Shown here one piece after another: positions 1-12,212 of a stretch of 64,000 nt of DNA. The stretch's first letter is position 1; the number at the start of each line of letters is the position of its first letter. The notes under the pieces are model-generated. The model ran no database searches, had not been told where the DNA came from, and saw only the letters and a list, made by a program, of their open reading frames with translations. The translations under genes and the position numbers were made by a program. This stretch comes from Cornus controversa (lineage: Eukaryota; Streptophyta; Magnoliopsida; Cornales; Cornaceae), in the NCBI GenBank assembly GCA_026545225.1, contig CM048849.1, positions 52,026,836 through 52,090,835 of the forward strand, given 5' to 3'.

Positions 1-489
1 TGAGGACAATAAAAATATATAGATACAATTATACTATTTAGTCATTTAATCTCATGTCTTAGAAATAATTAGAACTATGTTCTGAATCAACCCATCCATT
101 ATCACAATAAATGTAGAACAAATTTATAAATTCAAACCATAGGCAATCCTAACATGTTTGAACAAACAAAGTTTTCTAATTAAATTCTAGACAATTCTAC
201 CATGCTTTCCTCCATATTTTACAAATGTCTTACTAGACAATAGGTAACCTAACCTGCCTCTATCAATAATCCTTTCACAAAACACCAAACTTATGTTTAC
301 ATACAATTAAATATAACCCACCAACTTATAAACATATCCACAATTAACCACGTGACCCAAGAATAGAGCAGCCCCACACACTACACTAACCCATTTGTTA
401 TCATAATGCAAGTACAGATTAGTTTTAAGTTTACACAAGAGGCAATCCTAACATGTCCGAATACACATCGAGTAATTTTCTTATTATAT

Positions 490-1090
490 ATTAGATAATC
501 CTAACATGTCTCAAATATAATGTAAAGATACCTTATTAGGTGTTAGACAATCTTGACATGCCCAAATATAATGTACAGATACCTTATTAGGTGTTAGGCA
601 ATTCTGACATGCCCAAATATAATATACAGATACCTTATTGGGTGTTAGGCAATCTTGACATGCCCAAATATAATGTACAGATACCTTATTAGGTATTAGG
701 CAATCCTGACATACCGAAAAAAAATATAATCAACCTTATTAGGTATTAGACAATCATGAGATGCCTAGCAATCCTGATATGCCAAAAAATATAATGTATG
801 TATACCTTATTAGGTATTAGGCAATCCTGACATGCCTAGCAATCCTGATATGCCAAAAAATATAATGTATAGATACCTTATTAGGTATTAGGAAATCCTG
901 ACATGCCCGACAATCCTGACATGCCAAAAAATATAATGTATAAATACCTTATTAGGTATTAGACAATCCTGATATGCCAAAAAAATATAATGTATAGATA
1001 CCTTATTAGGTATTAGGCAATCCTAATATGCCGAAAAATATAATGTATAAAAATACCTTATTATGTGGTAGGCAATCCTGATATGCCAGC
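490..1090. repeat. Minisatellite, about 55-bp unit
   Basis: About ten imperfect head-to-tail units share the core CCTTATTAGGTATTAGGCAA followed by TCCTGACATGCC and an AATATAATGTA spacer. Units vary by small indels in the A-run, and some carry a doubled 'CAATCCTGACATGCC' half. Looser single copies of the core occur upstream near 140 and 435, so the array probably grew from a sequence already present in the surrounding repeat. Confidence 0.8.
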
Positions 1091-2050
1091 ATAATACTTT
1101 TAAATAATAATCTAACACACTTAAAATCATGCTAATTAAAATAATGAAAATCCTATCATCACATTTATTAATTAAACTATTAAAATGACACAACATACCA
1201 TGAAAGTAACTAACTTTAACATAATCCCATAACTGATCTAAACATCATATAATTAATCAAGAACATTTATGAAAGCAAAAAAATAATTAAAGGAAAATTG
1301 AACAAGTAATTAAAAATAAAACCCCACACTAAAACCTACACTTCCATTTAACATCAAGTATATCTAAACCTAGCTCTAGCCTAGGTTTTTGTGCACAATC
1401 TGTCTTTAAAATGCTTATTAAAATTTTTAAAAATTTTCTAAAATTTTTTGGTAATATAAAACATTTTTTCTAATTTTCTAATTTTTTTTAAAAAAAATTA
1501 AAATTAAAAAAATAATTAAATATTCCGGAGTGGGCCCAAACTGGCCCTAGTGGGTAGGCTTGGCGAATGAGATTGGACCACCACCTTTCCGGTCATTGTT
1601 GGCCACCAGAGGTGGCCACACGGGTGCCAGGTGTCGGCTGCTTACGTGGGTGTCGCGCGACCCATCTTCTTCTTCTCCTTTCCTTTGGTTTTCTATATCA
1701 GTTTTCAGTGGCTATTGTACAGTCGTGAGAGCCAAATTCCAGGCCATTTTCTGGCCTTCTTCAGCCACCAAAACCTATGTTTGAATATACCATTCAACTC
1801 TTCTCGGTCTAAGCTACGCATTAGTACCAAAATCCCCACCATTCATAGCCTAAATAAAAAAGCTTCAATTTCAAGTTTTAGGGTTATTTAATTTCAAACT
1901 CAAATTCCTATCAAATCACCCAACAAATCACCGCCAAACTTACAAGGACTATTCGGAAGAGCAAGATCAATAATTTAATCGGAACAAAAAACTTCAAAAA
2001 TGACATTAACATTTAACACACACACATATATATACATACATACATATATT

Positions 2051-2087
<37 letters not shown>

Positions 2088-2499
2088 TGCCTATGTACCC
2101 ATATATACACGTATATATATGTGAGAATTTACATCATAACTGTACCAAGTCCAAAGATTATTCATGTTTAATCAAACAAAAATCCCTTAACATGCATAAT
2201 CATACTAATACAAAGTTATATACAATAATATACGTACAATCAGGCAATACAAATATTTATCTATGTTTACAAGTTCAAAGGGGAAGTGAAGAGATTGAAT
2301 TTGCCTTATGATTTTGAACAAAATCACATTCTCTCCCTTTTTTCTGGCGTTTACCGTTCTCTCCCTGTCTATGCGTAAAAACCCTCTGTGCGTAGGAACT
2401 ATTGAACCCTAATTTCTTTTTCTCTTATTTTATTTTCTTTCTAGAAAAACTAAAAAAATTCCTAAATAATTAAAATAATAAATAAATATATTTAACCCA

Positions 2500-2612
2500 T
2501 ATATATATATATCCCAACTCAAAAGTCTAACCCAACTCTCCCTAGCCCAAATTGATATATATATATATAGCCCAACTCAAAAGTCTAGCCCAACTCTCCC
2601 TAGCCCAAATTG
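2500..2612. repeat. Doubled ~55-bp segment with TA runs
   Basis: The phrase CCCAACTCAAAAGTCTARCC followed by CAACTCTCCCTAGCCCAAATTGA occurs twice in a row, each copy preceded by a short TA run. This is a local tandem duplication in non-coding DNA. Confidence 0.7.
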
Positions 2613-2883
2613 AAAATAATAAAAATAAAAGAAAATCCAAAAGTATGGTCCAACCTAAATAAAATAAAATAAAATAAAACCTAAAGCATTTAACATTTTA
2701 AAACACTCAATACATGATTTAAACAAATAAACAACTTACCAATTAAAACACTAAATCAGCTATTAAAACAATTAGGGCAATTTAAACATACAGAGCATTT
2801 AACATCTAAGACACTCACCAAAATAAATAATTAAATAACTGAAATACCCAATTTAAATAGCCTCAAAATTACTGGGTATTACA

Positions 2884-3841
2884 GTCTCTTTATGCAAATT
2901 GACGGGGCATGACATGAAGTTATGAATGTTCACGATTGAACAAAGAAAGACTTTAAATCTATAAAATATAGACAATAAGAACTCTTAAATATTATTAATC
3001 AATATATGAATGAATAATTATGTTGTTGCATTACATGCATATTTATAATAGAATAAATCTAACACTAAAACCTATTCGCATAAGCAAACTAGGTTGAAAG
3101 AAACTGTCCAACATTCAACTCTCTAAAAATTAGAATATGAAATCTAATAATTAAAAATTACTAAATTCCAAAATTCTGAATAATCCGAGTTAGTTTAGAC
3201 ATCCAACAAAAATTTTGAAATATTCAGCAGTCTTCATGTGGTAGCAGAAAACATGATTTTGGAGTTCTTAACAATTGAATTTGACTGAAAAACAGCATGA
3301 ACCACTAGCAAAAGCTAGTGGTCGGGTTTTGCTTACTGGGTCATTTTTGATCAAGACGCCTCGTCTTGAAACGATATTATCGACCTAAACTCAAAAAAAA
3401 TCATTAAAACTATCTTACATTAGTCACCTCCACTTCAAAAAAACTCGTCATCTATAGATACTCATCATATATGAGTATGAATAGAACTTCATTCCATTAA
3501 GAACTTGATCTTAATGTTTCATAAACTTGCTTAAGATTTTTCGCCCATTTATCTTTCCTTTTCTTCAACTTCTTCCAATAATCTTCTTTCATATTTATTT
3601 CTTGATGTTGATTCGCTTTTCTTTAATTTGCTTAACTTCATCATAACTAATTTTTAATATATCTAATTTTTGTTCACATGCTAATTTCACTATTAAAGCT
3701 TGCATGTCTTATAATCTTACTACCAATCCATTTTTTAATTTTTGTGCTTCTTTGTTGTTAATATCATTCTCTTCTTTTGCGGTGTTAAAGTCCATGATAC
3801 TTTCACGGACAATAATTGAATAAGTCGTTCATGATTCTTCA
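2884..3841. other. Intergenic, no gene seen
   Basis: This is AT-rich sequence without a credible coding region. A short perfect palindrome lies at 3301-3322 (ACCACTAGC, four-base loop, GCTAGTGGT). I see no tRNA and no other ordered signal. Confidence 0.5.
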
Positions 3842-3850
3842 TTCTTTTTA

Positions 3851-5012
3851 GGGTTAGTGCATTAAACCCCCTTGAACTATCTTTTCTCTCTTAAAAAACC
3901 CCACCTGAACTATCAATTGAACATTTAACCCCCTGAACTATCTTCTCTCTATGCAATAAACTCCAAATCATTAAATTGCCGTCCAAAATCTAACCTTAGT
4001 TGACACACTTGACCTACCCCAAATTTAGAATGCCAACAATACCCTTATTACTGTTAGACCCATTCTATATATAAATACACCTTATATCTCAGTCTCTACA
4101 ATTAATATAACCAACATATCTTATTTTATTGTATTTTCTTCTTATATATCTCTTTATATACATTTATATTTATATTTATATATATATTTTTTTATTGTAT
4201 TTTGTAAATTTTTTTTATTCTTATTGACTTATAATTTTGTATTTATTACATTATATTTTTATATTATATATATATATATATATATTTATTAATATTATTA
4301 TATATATCCTTATATTTATATATATATATATATATATGTATATTTTATTTTTTGTATTTTATAAAATATTTTTATTCTTATTGTCTTATAATTTGGTATT
4401 TATTGTATTTTGTTTATATTTTTTATTTATATTTATATTATTTATTTATTGTATTTTATTTTGTTATATTTATATTTTTTGAGTAACCAATCTTTTATTT
4501 ATTGTATTTTCTAATTTTTTATAAAATTTTAATTTATTGCTTTATATTATATTATATTTTTGAGCAAGAAAAAAATTTATTTATTGTATTTTATAAAAAA
4601 ATCAGAAATAAAAACTTGAACTGAAAAATGAAATCTGAAACTGAGTCTTCGTTATGAAGCTTTTAAATTATGCCCAATAATTGTCAAAATTTTGACATCA
4701 CTTTCATTTTTTTAGAAATGAAAAATGCGTTACCATACACAATTTTACTGTGACTTCAAAAAAATAAAAATGAAAGTTGAAATCTAGAATCGGAAGTATT
4801 AAGAGGGCCTTAGTCTACTTCACCAACAAGCATACATATTAACTAAGGATAAAAAAGTAATTTGGCTTTTTCGTTAAATGTTAATTGAGGGTTTGTCGTT
4901 AAGTGTGTGTTTCGTATGGTTCAATGGTCAATTTGTAGTTCAAGAAAATTTATAGTTCAAAGAGACTTTTTACAATCTGATGTTAATTCAGGGTATTTAT
5001 CACACTTAACCC
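3851..5012. mobile_element. Mutator-like DNA transposon (non-autonomous)
   Basis: The ends form terminal inverted repeats: GGGTTAGTGCATTAAACCCC on the left and, read on the other strand, GGGTTAAGTGTGATAAATACCC-like sequence on the right. The element is flanked by a perfect 9-bp target duplication, TTCTTTTTA, at 3842-3850 and 5013-5021. A 9-bp duplication is the hallmark of Mutator-like elements. The 1.16-kb interior is very AT-rich, with long TA and TTTTATT runs, and encodes no transposase I can recognise, so it must have moved with help from elsewhere. Confidence 0.8.
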
Positions 5013-5021
5013 TTCTTTTTA

Positions 5022-5387
5022 TCTATTTCTTTCTTCTCTTCTAGTTCGTTACCTTTTGGCTTATTATACTATTTTAGATTTTCATAATAGGCCTACCAAT
5101 TCACTAAGTTCATCGGACTCCCATTTGTTTTGCTGAGGCACCTGCCATTGTGTATGAATGGTTAGGTTTCTACTCCTTAGATATTAGGTTTGCGAGCTGA
5201 TATATTTACTAAACTAATCGAGTAGGTTAAATGTATTAAATTAGAACTCACATTGACCAGCTTCGAGCCATTCTAACTCCTTTTATTTCATTGATTTAAC
5301 TGCAACAGTGACTGTGAGACTGAATACTGGACTCTCGGAGTGAATCCAATGGGCCTTGTTCGGGTAATTTCTGAGTTTCAAAAGAAA
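5022..5387. other. Intergenic, no gene seen
   Basis: This short stretch between the Mutator-like element and the start of the UGT duplication unit has no coding region or structured repeat that I can support. Confidence 0.5.
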
Positions 5388-5574
5388 AAAATGAAACTCA
5401 CATTTTGGATTAAAAAAATCATTATTTTTTATTTGTGAAACAACAAAATATCACCTACTATTTAAAGAAAAAAATGGTATGACATACCAAAAAGAAGGAG
5501 ACAACAATTTAAATAAGGAACGGTTCAACTTCCGGCAAAAAAAATAAAAAACTTTCCCAAACCTATCTCCAACT

Positions 5575-5611
<37 letters not shown>

Positions 5612-6174
5612 CATTGTTCAGTATCAGTGTCTACTCTCTTTGTCCGTTTTAAAAATTAGAAGACCTCTCTCAGCGAAGGCTTTCCAAATTATACGGTAAA
5701 GGTATGCACACTCCATACTTCGGTTTCATTTTTCTTCAGATTTAGGAACAGTGATATGTATGTGTGTGTAATGTGTACATACATCTATATATTGATGCGG
5801 AGGAACAATGATTAATTAGGAATGCCGATTTTTCATCTCAATTTTAGAGAAAGTCAGATCCATTTCTTTTCATGGTTGTTTATGAGTTTAATTCTTTCAT
5901 TTTATTTTTTCCCCTTTATTTAATTTTATATCCAAGGAAATAGACGGAAGAACTTTAATGTAATTGTTTCTTCATGGTTCATCACATATTTATCTGCTTC
6001 TTTATGTTCTGTAAATGAAGAACGTTAATCTCCGCATAGTTTTTGGACACTCTTTTTTTGTGATCAGTGATTTATGGATTGCAGGATCTTCCCCTTTTGG
6101 ATTTACAGTAACTTGCTAAGGAGTTTGCCCTTGTAAAAGAATCACTGCACACACACACACACACATATATATAT
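5388..6174 (+). promoter_or_regulatory. Promoter and leader of UGT copy 1, with likely 5'-UTR intron
   Basis: This region matches the DNA upstream of the second UGT copy, from a shared segment at about 5395-5475 (its partner is at 16373-16440) and again from about 5600 to the start codon. The leader probably contains an intron at 5696-6084: the donor reads CG|GTAAAG and the acceptor TTGCAG|GATCTTCC. The same donor and acceptor are preserved upstream of copy 2. A CA/TA dinucleotide run sits directly before the ATG. The intron is inferred from conserved splice signals, not from transcripts. Confidence 0.5.
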
Positions 6175-7551
6175 ATGGGAAACAAAACCTTTCACATAGC
6201 TATGTACCCATGGTTTGCCATGGGCCACCTAACTTCCTATCTTCATATCTCCAACAAACTTGCTGAGAGAGGCCACAAAATCTCTTTCTTCATACCCAAC
6301 AAAACACAACCAAAGCTTGAGCACTTCAATCTCCATCCAGATCTCATCAGCTTCATCTCTGTCACTGTTCCACACGTCAACGGCCTCCCTCTCGGCACTG
6401 AAACAACCACAGATGTCCCATATCCATTGCATTCTCTGATCATGACCGCCATGGATCTCACAAAACCCACTATCCAATCTTTTCTTACAGACCTCAAACC
6501 TAACTTTGTTTTCTTTGATTTTAGTCATTGGTTACCAGCCTTGGCTCGCCCTCTAGGCATTAAGTGCATACATTATTGCACCATAAGCCCCGCAACAGTT
6601 GGTTACTTGTTAAGCCCGGCACGAAGACTCTGCGAAAAACAGTTGAATCAAGCTGACTTAATGGAGCCTCCACTTGGTTTTCCTATTTCATCTATCAAGC
6701 TAAGTGCTCATGAAGCTCGTGAACTAATCAATGCAACTGTAAAAGAGTATGGTATAGGCGTATCCTTCATGGAACGTCTTTTAATCTCATTCACTGAATG
6801 TGATGCAATTAGTTTCAAAACCTGTAAAGAGATTGAAGGTCCTTATAGTGATTACCTCAAAAACCAGTTCAAGAAGCCGGTGATACTGTCCGGGCCGGTT
6901 GTGCCAGAGCAGCCAACTTCAACCCTAGAAGAGCAATGGACAAGGTGGCTGGACAATTTCGAAGCTAAAACTGTGATTTTCTGTGCATTTGGAAGTGAGT
7001 GTGTGCTTAAAAAGGATCAGCTTCAAGAACTGGTTTTGGGTTTGGAGCTAACAGGTATCCCCTTTTTTGCTGCCCTGAAACCGCCTGTTGGGACTGAAAC
7101 GATTGAATCGGCTTTGCCTGAAGGGTTTGAGAGGAGGACTCGAGAGAGAGGAGTGGTTCATGGAGGTTGGGTTCAGCAACAGCTGATTCTGGGACACCCT
7201 TCAGTGGGGTGCTTTGTGACCCACTGTGGTTCGGGGTCGTTGTCGGAAGCTATGGTGAATGATTGCCAATTGGTGCTAATGCCACATGTGGGTGATCAAA
7301 TCATCAATGCAAGATTGATGGGTGGGGATTTGAAGGTTGGAGTGGAGGTTGAGAAGGGTGAAGAGGATGGGGTTTTTACTAGGCAGGGTGTTTGCAAGGC
7401 AATAAGGTTGACAATGGATGTTGATGGTGAAGTGGGGAAGGAGGTAATGGCTAACCATGCAAAATGGAGGGAGTTCTTATTAAGAAAAGGGCTTGAAAGC
7501 TCTTATATTGATAGTTTTATTCAAAATTTGCATGGTCTGTTAGAGTATTAA
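6175..7551 (+). CDS. UGT79-like UDP-glycosyltransferase (intact copy)
   Basis: This single-exon gene encodes 458 residues, the normal size for plant family-1 glycosyltransferases. The N-terminal half has the catalytic His at residue 18 (in FAMGH) and the partner Asp at 115 (in FVFFDF). The C-terminal donor-binding PSPG motif spans 332-375, starting WVQQQLILGHP and ending with the sugar-contacting D374-Q375. The motif reads HCGSGS where most UGTs have HCGWNS, as in the UGT79/91/94 group that adds a second sugar to glycosides such as anthocyanin or flavonol 3-O-glucosides. The expected product is therefore a cytosolic glycoside-specific glycosyltransferase using UDP-xylose, UDP-rhamnose or UDP-glucose; the sequence does not say which. 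One oddity is Ser21, where copy 2 and, from memory, most relatives have Pro (GHLTP). The gene lacks coding introns, which fits the group. Confidence 0.9.
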   Translation: MGNKTFHIAMYPWFAMGHLTSYLHISNKLAERGHKISFFIPNKTQPKLEHFNLHPDLISFISVTVPHVNGLPLGTETTTDVPYPLHSLIMTAMDLTKPTIQSFLTDLKPNFVFFDFSHWLPALARPLGIKCIHYCTISPATVGYLLSPARRLCEKQLNQADLMEPPLGFPISSIKLSAHEARELINATVKEYGIGVSFMERLLISFTECDAISFKTCKEIEGPYSDYLKNQFKKPVILSGPVVPEQPTSTLEEQWTRWLDNFEAKTVIFCAFGSECVLKKDQLQELVLGLELTGIPFFAALKPPVGTETIESALPEGFERRTRERGVVHGGWVQQQLILGHPSVGCFVTHCGSGSLSEAMVNDCQLVLMPHVGDQIINARLMGGDLKVGVEVEKGEEDGVFTRQGVCKAIRLTMDVDGEVGKEVMANHAKWREFLLRKGLESSYIDSFIQNLHGLLEY

Positions 7552-7589
7552 TGATTCAATTTGATATTTGACTATATATATATATATAT

Positions 7590-7785
7590 ATATATGATTT
7601 GGCTTCCTATAAAATGCAATGTTGTTGCTCATGAAGTGAGCAGGTTGGCTCTTCTTCAGGCTAGAACCTCTATTAATCCTTCTTGGAGTACTTCCCAGTT
7701 GTGTAAGGGAAGCTCTGTTTGTTGATAGTTGTAGTAGCTTGTAGTCTGTTTTTCCTTTGTTTTGTGTTAGAATACACACACACAC
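7590..7785 (+). mobile_element. Possible LINE 3'-end remnant
   Basis: Just after the UGT 3' flank, one short reading reads KCNVVAHEVSRLALLQA, which resembles the 'N-VAH-LA' tail of the RNase H domain in plant LINEs. A Trp-Ser motif follows, then a non-coding tail with a CA run at about 7774-7788. The piece is too short for a firm family call; it could instead belong to the left edge of the adjacent viral fossil. Confidence 0.3.
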
Positions 7786-7853
7786 ACACATATATAAAAT
7801 AAGTTGTTTTATTTTATTTTCGTTTCCTTTAACGTTTCCTAATTCCGCATAGT

Positions 7854-7867
7854 TGGTATCAAAGCCA
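7854..7867 (+). other. Primer-binding site of the viral fossil
   Basis: TGGTATCAAAGCC closely matches the complement of the plant initiator tRNA-Met 3' end (TGGTATCAGAGCC). Caulimovirids and many plant LTR elements use this site to start minus-strand synthesis. It lies upstream of the first recognisable viral coding zone, where the family has it. Confidence 0.7.
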
Positions 7868-10800
7868 TGCCTTACTGTTATTATATTTAAATTGATTTAT
7901 AATTTATCATTATTCTGTTTTTTCATTTTCGTGTGGTAAGGTTATCATTTGTTTGCCGTTTTGCCCAGTGTGATAGTGGCGCCAGACGTTTTAGAATTGA
8001 ATCCATAGTGGTGTTGAAACAGTAATTATGGATAAATTAATCAAATCGATGTTTCAGAAAAATAGCAGTAGTAGTTCTAGTTCTGGTTCACATGTTATGA
8101 ATTTGAGTGAAATAAATATAGTTGATTTAGAAAAAATCTTAGCTAATTGGAGTACTATACCCAAAGCCAAAGTGAGTGAATTGTATTTCAAAGAATTTGA
8201 ATTAAAACAATCTTATGTCATCAAGACTATAGAACAAGATCTAGATGTTACTAAATAGTAACCAGACTTTTCAACTCCTAAATAAATCTTCTCTAGATAA
8301 ATTAAGAGAAAATTTTAAATAAATTCACTTAGGACTTGTCCAAGTAGGGGTAAAACCCCTCACTACCTAAGGACTTGACACATCCCTCCTCTATAATTTG
8401 AGAGATTGTAGACATCTTGATTTCCAGGATTCCTTGTTAGGAATGGTTGAAACAAGCCTTTGTCAAGGAGCAATTTATTTCAACTGCTATCCTAATTTTT
8501 CTTTCTCTCTTGCAGATCCACATATCCTTGATGTCTTAACTGTTAATATCCAGACTCAAAGATATAAAATAAAAATATCTGTCTAAGTTATAGGATCTAT
8601 TATTGAGCAATGACAACCATCAACCCACAATATTGTATGCCAATCGTTAACGACAATTGTCCTTTGCCAGGCTAACCTAGAAACAGGCAGGAATTCCTTT
8701 GAGCTCCCCAGACATTCATCTTCCAGATCTTTTAGGAGACAATCCAATACTAAATCTAGTCAATCTAGTACCAGATCTAGAATTCATATGGAAAAAGTAA
8801 GAAATCAACCTAACCAGATCCCACAAACAGTTTACTCTGAGGACAATCCTAACCTAAATCCAAGTTTATCTGATGTCGAGATAGATCTTAATCTGTCTAT
8901 CATCACTAAAACATTCAAAGTAGATAGAAAATTAGCCCAAAAGGAATTTATGCAAGACCAATATCTTGTCTAAAGAAAAGAATTATTTTCTTTATATTAT
9001 GCTCAAGATCTAAATTAAATGAAAGAAAGTTACTATAATCATCTTCAATTAATCCAACAATTCATTCGATTCTTCCAATGGAAAAGGGAATGTTTTGACC
9101 AATGAATCAAAGTTTTATAAGAACATGAGAAATCATGGAAACCACTAATAGGTCATCATGAAAAAGCTGTCCACCCCCTTTCAAAGTTCTTACAATGACA
9201 GTTGTAGATTCCAACCAATTAGTTAAGTTAGCACCACTCAAAATCCTTGATAAAAGGGAATCACCTGCTACAATAGAATAACTTTCCCAAATCTTTGAAC
9301 AAAACAATTTTGGGAATACTATCTTGAGTACCATCGGAGCCTAAACTAATCGAATAAAAAATCTTCTCCATTTAACTCGAGATAGCCAAAAAGCTCACAT
9401 AAAGATAGCAAAGGCTTCTCAAAACATGATTAAGGATTCTCAAAGCCTGATTCTTGATGCTATCAAAAATTTTCAAGAAAATATTGAACCATCTAGGCAA
9501 TTACCTACAAACCAAAGGTTTTTTTTGGAAAAATACCTGATTCCCCTAGACATCCTATTACTCGTACTCTTATTAAACCAACAATCCAATTAGATCCTGA
9601 TTTTAGCCTTAAGACCAATCATAATCAATTTATGGATGAATTAATTAAGAGATATAAGAATACTGAAAATGTTGACCCCACTCCATCAGGATACAAACCT
9701 TATCCTCCCATTGATCCAGATAGACCATTCACTGCCAATCCATCCTCTGAAGAGGAAGACGACATATGATTAAATCCTAAAAAGACTGTTACCATTCTTT
9801 TGAAAGGATCAAATCCTAATTCTGAAGAAATAGAAGACATAGAACACCAGTTCGATCTGTGCAACATTCAAAACATTAAACCATATTATCCTAGGCCAAT
9901 TCCTATTGACCTCCAATTAGAAGAGGAACTTCACCCAACCACTTCATATAATGGAGCTGCCATCTAAGAATAGAATTTAGATGGTTTAACTGATTATCAA
10001 ATAGTCACTCTTTTACAATATATGATGATGGCTGCCAATTCAGCTAGAAATCGCAACCTTTATAATTCCAAAATAGGTGTTGCCAAGTATTTTATTGCCG
10101 GATTTTCTGGTCAATTAAGAGGATGGTGGGATAATTATCTCACCATGAAACAACAAAACACCATTATCTTAGCTGTCAAAAGAAGACCTAATGGAACCAT
10201 TATTCTCGATGACAATAGCCAACCAATACCAGATGCAGTAACAACCCTCATTACTACCATTACCCAACACTTTTTGGGAAACACTCCTGCTTTATATGAA
10301 AGAGGAAAAGAAATTCTGATTAATCTCAAATGTCCTTCTCTAACCCATTTCAATTGGTATTGGGATGTTTTTCTCTCCAAACTTTATCAAAAACATGACG
10401 CAAATAATGATTTTTGGAATGAAAGGTTTATAGCAAGACTACCGACCCTTTTTGCCGAAAAAGTCCGAAGCCGAATCAAAAGTAAACATAATGGTGAAAT
10501 TCCTTATAACCAATATACTTTTGGTGAGATAATATATGAAGTATGTGTAGAGGGTCTCAATCTATCTACAGATATCAAACTACAAAATCAATTGAAGAAA
10601 GAAAAGAAATCAGGACAAACTAAGTTAGGTCAATTTTGTTACCAATTTGGTTATGACACTCTCAAAACCCCTTATTCCTCTACAAAACTAAAGCCAACAA
10701 AAAATATAAAAAATTCAAGAGAAATTCTAAGAAATTTTCTAAGACCAAATCTATAGAACAAGTCACAAAAAAGACTAAGAAAAAACCTTTTTTCCAAGAA

Positions 10801-11644
10801 AAGGGTCCCTGCATGCTTCAAATGTGGAAAAAAGGGTCATTATCAAAATAAATACAAAGTCAAAGACAAAAATATCACCAATGATAAAATAAATGCTTTA
10901 CAAATCCTAGAAGATGCTAAAAGAGAAATTAATTAAGGAAGATTTCTATGATGATGAAAGTTCATCTTCTTCGAAACCATTTTCTTCCTCTTCTAATTGC
11001 ACTCCTTATAAAGAAGAAATAAATTATTATAAAGTTATCCTTGAAACAAATGGACTACAAATTAATGTTCTAACTAAAGAAGAAAATTCAATTCTTGAAA
11101 TTCTTGACCAAATTGAAGATCCTCAAAACGTCAACATGCCATTCTTCAATATATTGAAATTATAAGAAATGCTTCTCCAAAGCCCAAAGTAACCACTCAC
11201 CTTGATACTACACCTTATGAATTCCAGGAAGTTTTTTCCCGAATAGAACAAAAACAGGGAAAAACAAGGCCTCTTTCTTTTCAAGACCTTCAACATGAAA
11301 TCACTGAAGTCAAAAGAGAAATTAGAGAATTAAAACTACGAATCTAAGATCTAAAAATTCAAGAGCATTTTTCTTAGCAAGAACCTCAAGGGAATGCTCC
11401 AATTACAGAACACCCTATCCTAGATACTCTCCTTCAGAAAATAAATTCCTTGAAACTATTGACCACATGATTTTCAAAAATGGTTTGTACATATTAAATT
11501 AGTTATTAATCAAGAATTTATTCTGGAAACTATAGCTCTCTTATATTCTGGAGCAAATATGAATTGCATCAAAGAGAGTCTTATTCCATCCTAATATTAC
11601 ACAAAAACTAATAATTAACTTCATACTGCAGATGGGAGTAAAAT

Positions 11645-12212
11645 TGTAGTAACCCTTGTGGACGAGTGTGAGTGGGCGGGTGCGAAGACAGACACTGGAT
11701 TGAGCTACCATACTGATAGCGTACAAGGTGCTCAATCCCATATCGTCTGGGTGTGAAAAAAGGGATGTGCTTATATGTAGTGTGTTCTCTTCAAATGGTA
11801 TGAGGCCTTTTGGGGTAAAACCCAAGAGCAAAACCGTGCGGGCTCAGGCCCAGAACGGACAATATCATACCATGTGTTGGAACGAGGTATTGCAGATGGT
11901 ATCAGAGCCTGAACCCAGCACGGAGTGTGTCGACGAGGACCTCGGGCCTTGTAGGGGGTGGATTGTAGTAACCCTTGTGAACGGGTGTGAGTGGGCGGGT
12001 GCGAAGACAGACACTAGGCTGAGCTACAAGACTGACAGGGTACAGGGTGCTCAATCCCACATCGCCTAAGCGTGAAAAAGGGGATGTACTTATATGTAGT
12101 GTGTTCTCTTCAAATGGTATGAGGCCTTTTGGGGTAAAACCCAAGAGCAAAACCGTGCGGGCTTAGGCTCAAAGCGGATAATATCATAACATGTGTTGAA
12201 GAGGGTATTACA
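11645..12212 (+). mobile_element. TRIM (miniature LTR element) nested in the viral fossil
   Basis: This is a complete-looking terminal-repeat retrotransposon in miniature. The 5' LTR is 11645-11894 (250 bp, TGTAGTAACCC to GGTATTGCA) and the 3' LTR is 11964-12212 (249 bp, ending GGGTATTACA). They enclose a 69-bp interior with a tRNA-Met primer site TGGTATCAGAGCC at 11897-11909 and a purine-rich GTAGGGGGTGGA just before the 3' LTR. A perfect 5-bp target duplication AAAAT flanks it at 11640-11644 and 12213-12217. It has no coding capacity. The two LTRs are close but not identical, so it is moderately old, yet younger than the virus it entered. Confidence 0.9.

Larger units (their letters stand above)
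1..2883 (+). repeat. AT-rich repeat tract ending like a long LTR
   Basis: No gene is visible here. The tract ends at 2883 with a GGGTATTACA-like terminus, which is how many plant Gypsy LTRs end. No primer site follows, so this would be the end of a 3' LTR or a solo LTR that starts outside the window. Inside lie the minisatellite at 490-1090, a GC-richer patch at 1525-1800 with no convincing gene, a TA microsatellite at about 2057-2084, and a doubled segment at 2500-2612. The LTR reading rests on the terminus only and is weak. Confidence 0.3.

Noticed and set aside
1560-1891. Overlapping open frames in a GC-richer patch
   Set aside because: Low-complexity Ser/Phe-rich translation without family features, inside a repeat tract.
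3301-3322. Short palindrome resembling a terminator
   Set aside because: A 9-base stem with a 4-base loop is a bacterial-type signal; in plant nuclear DNA it has no such meaning and is short enough for chance.
4237-4482. Open frame of Ile/Tyr/Phe only
   Set aside because: Translation of a TA/TTTTA-rich transposon interior; no real protein has this composition.
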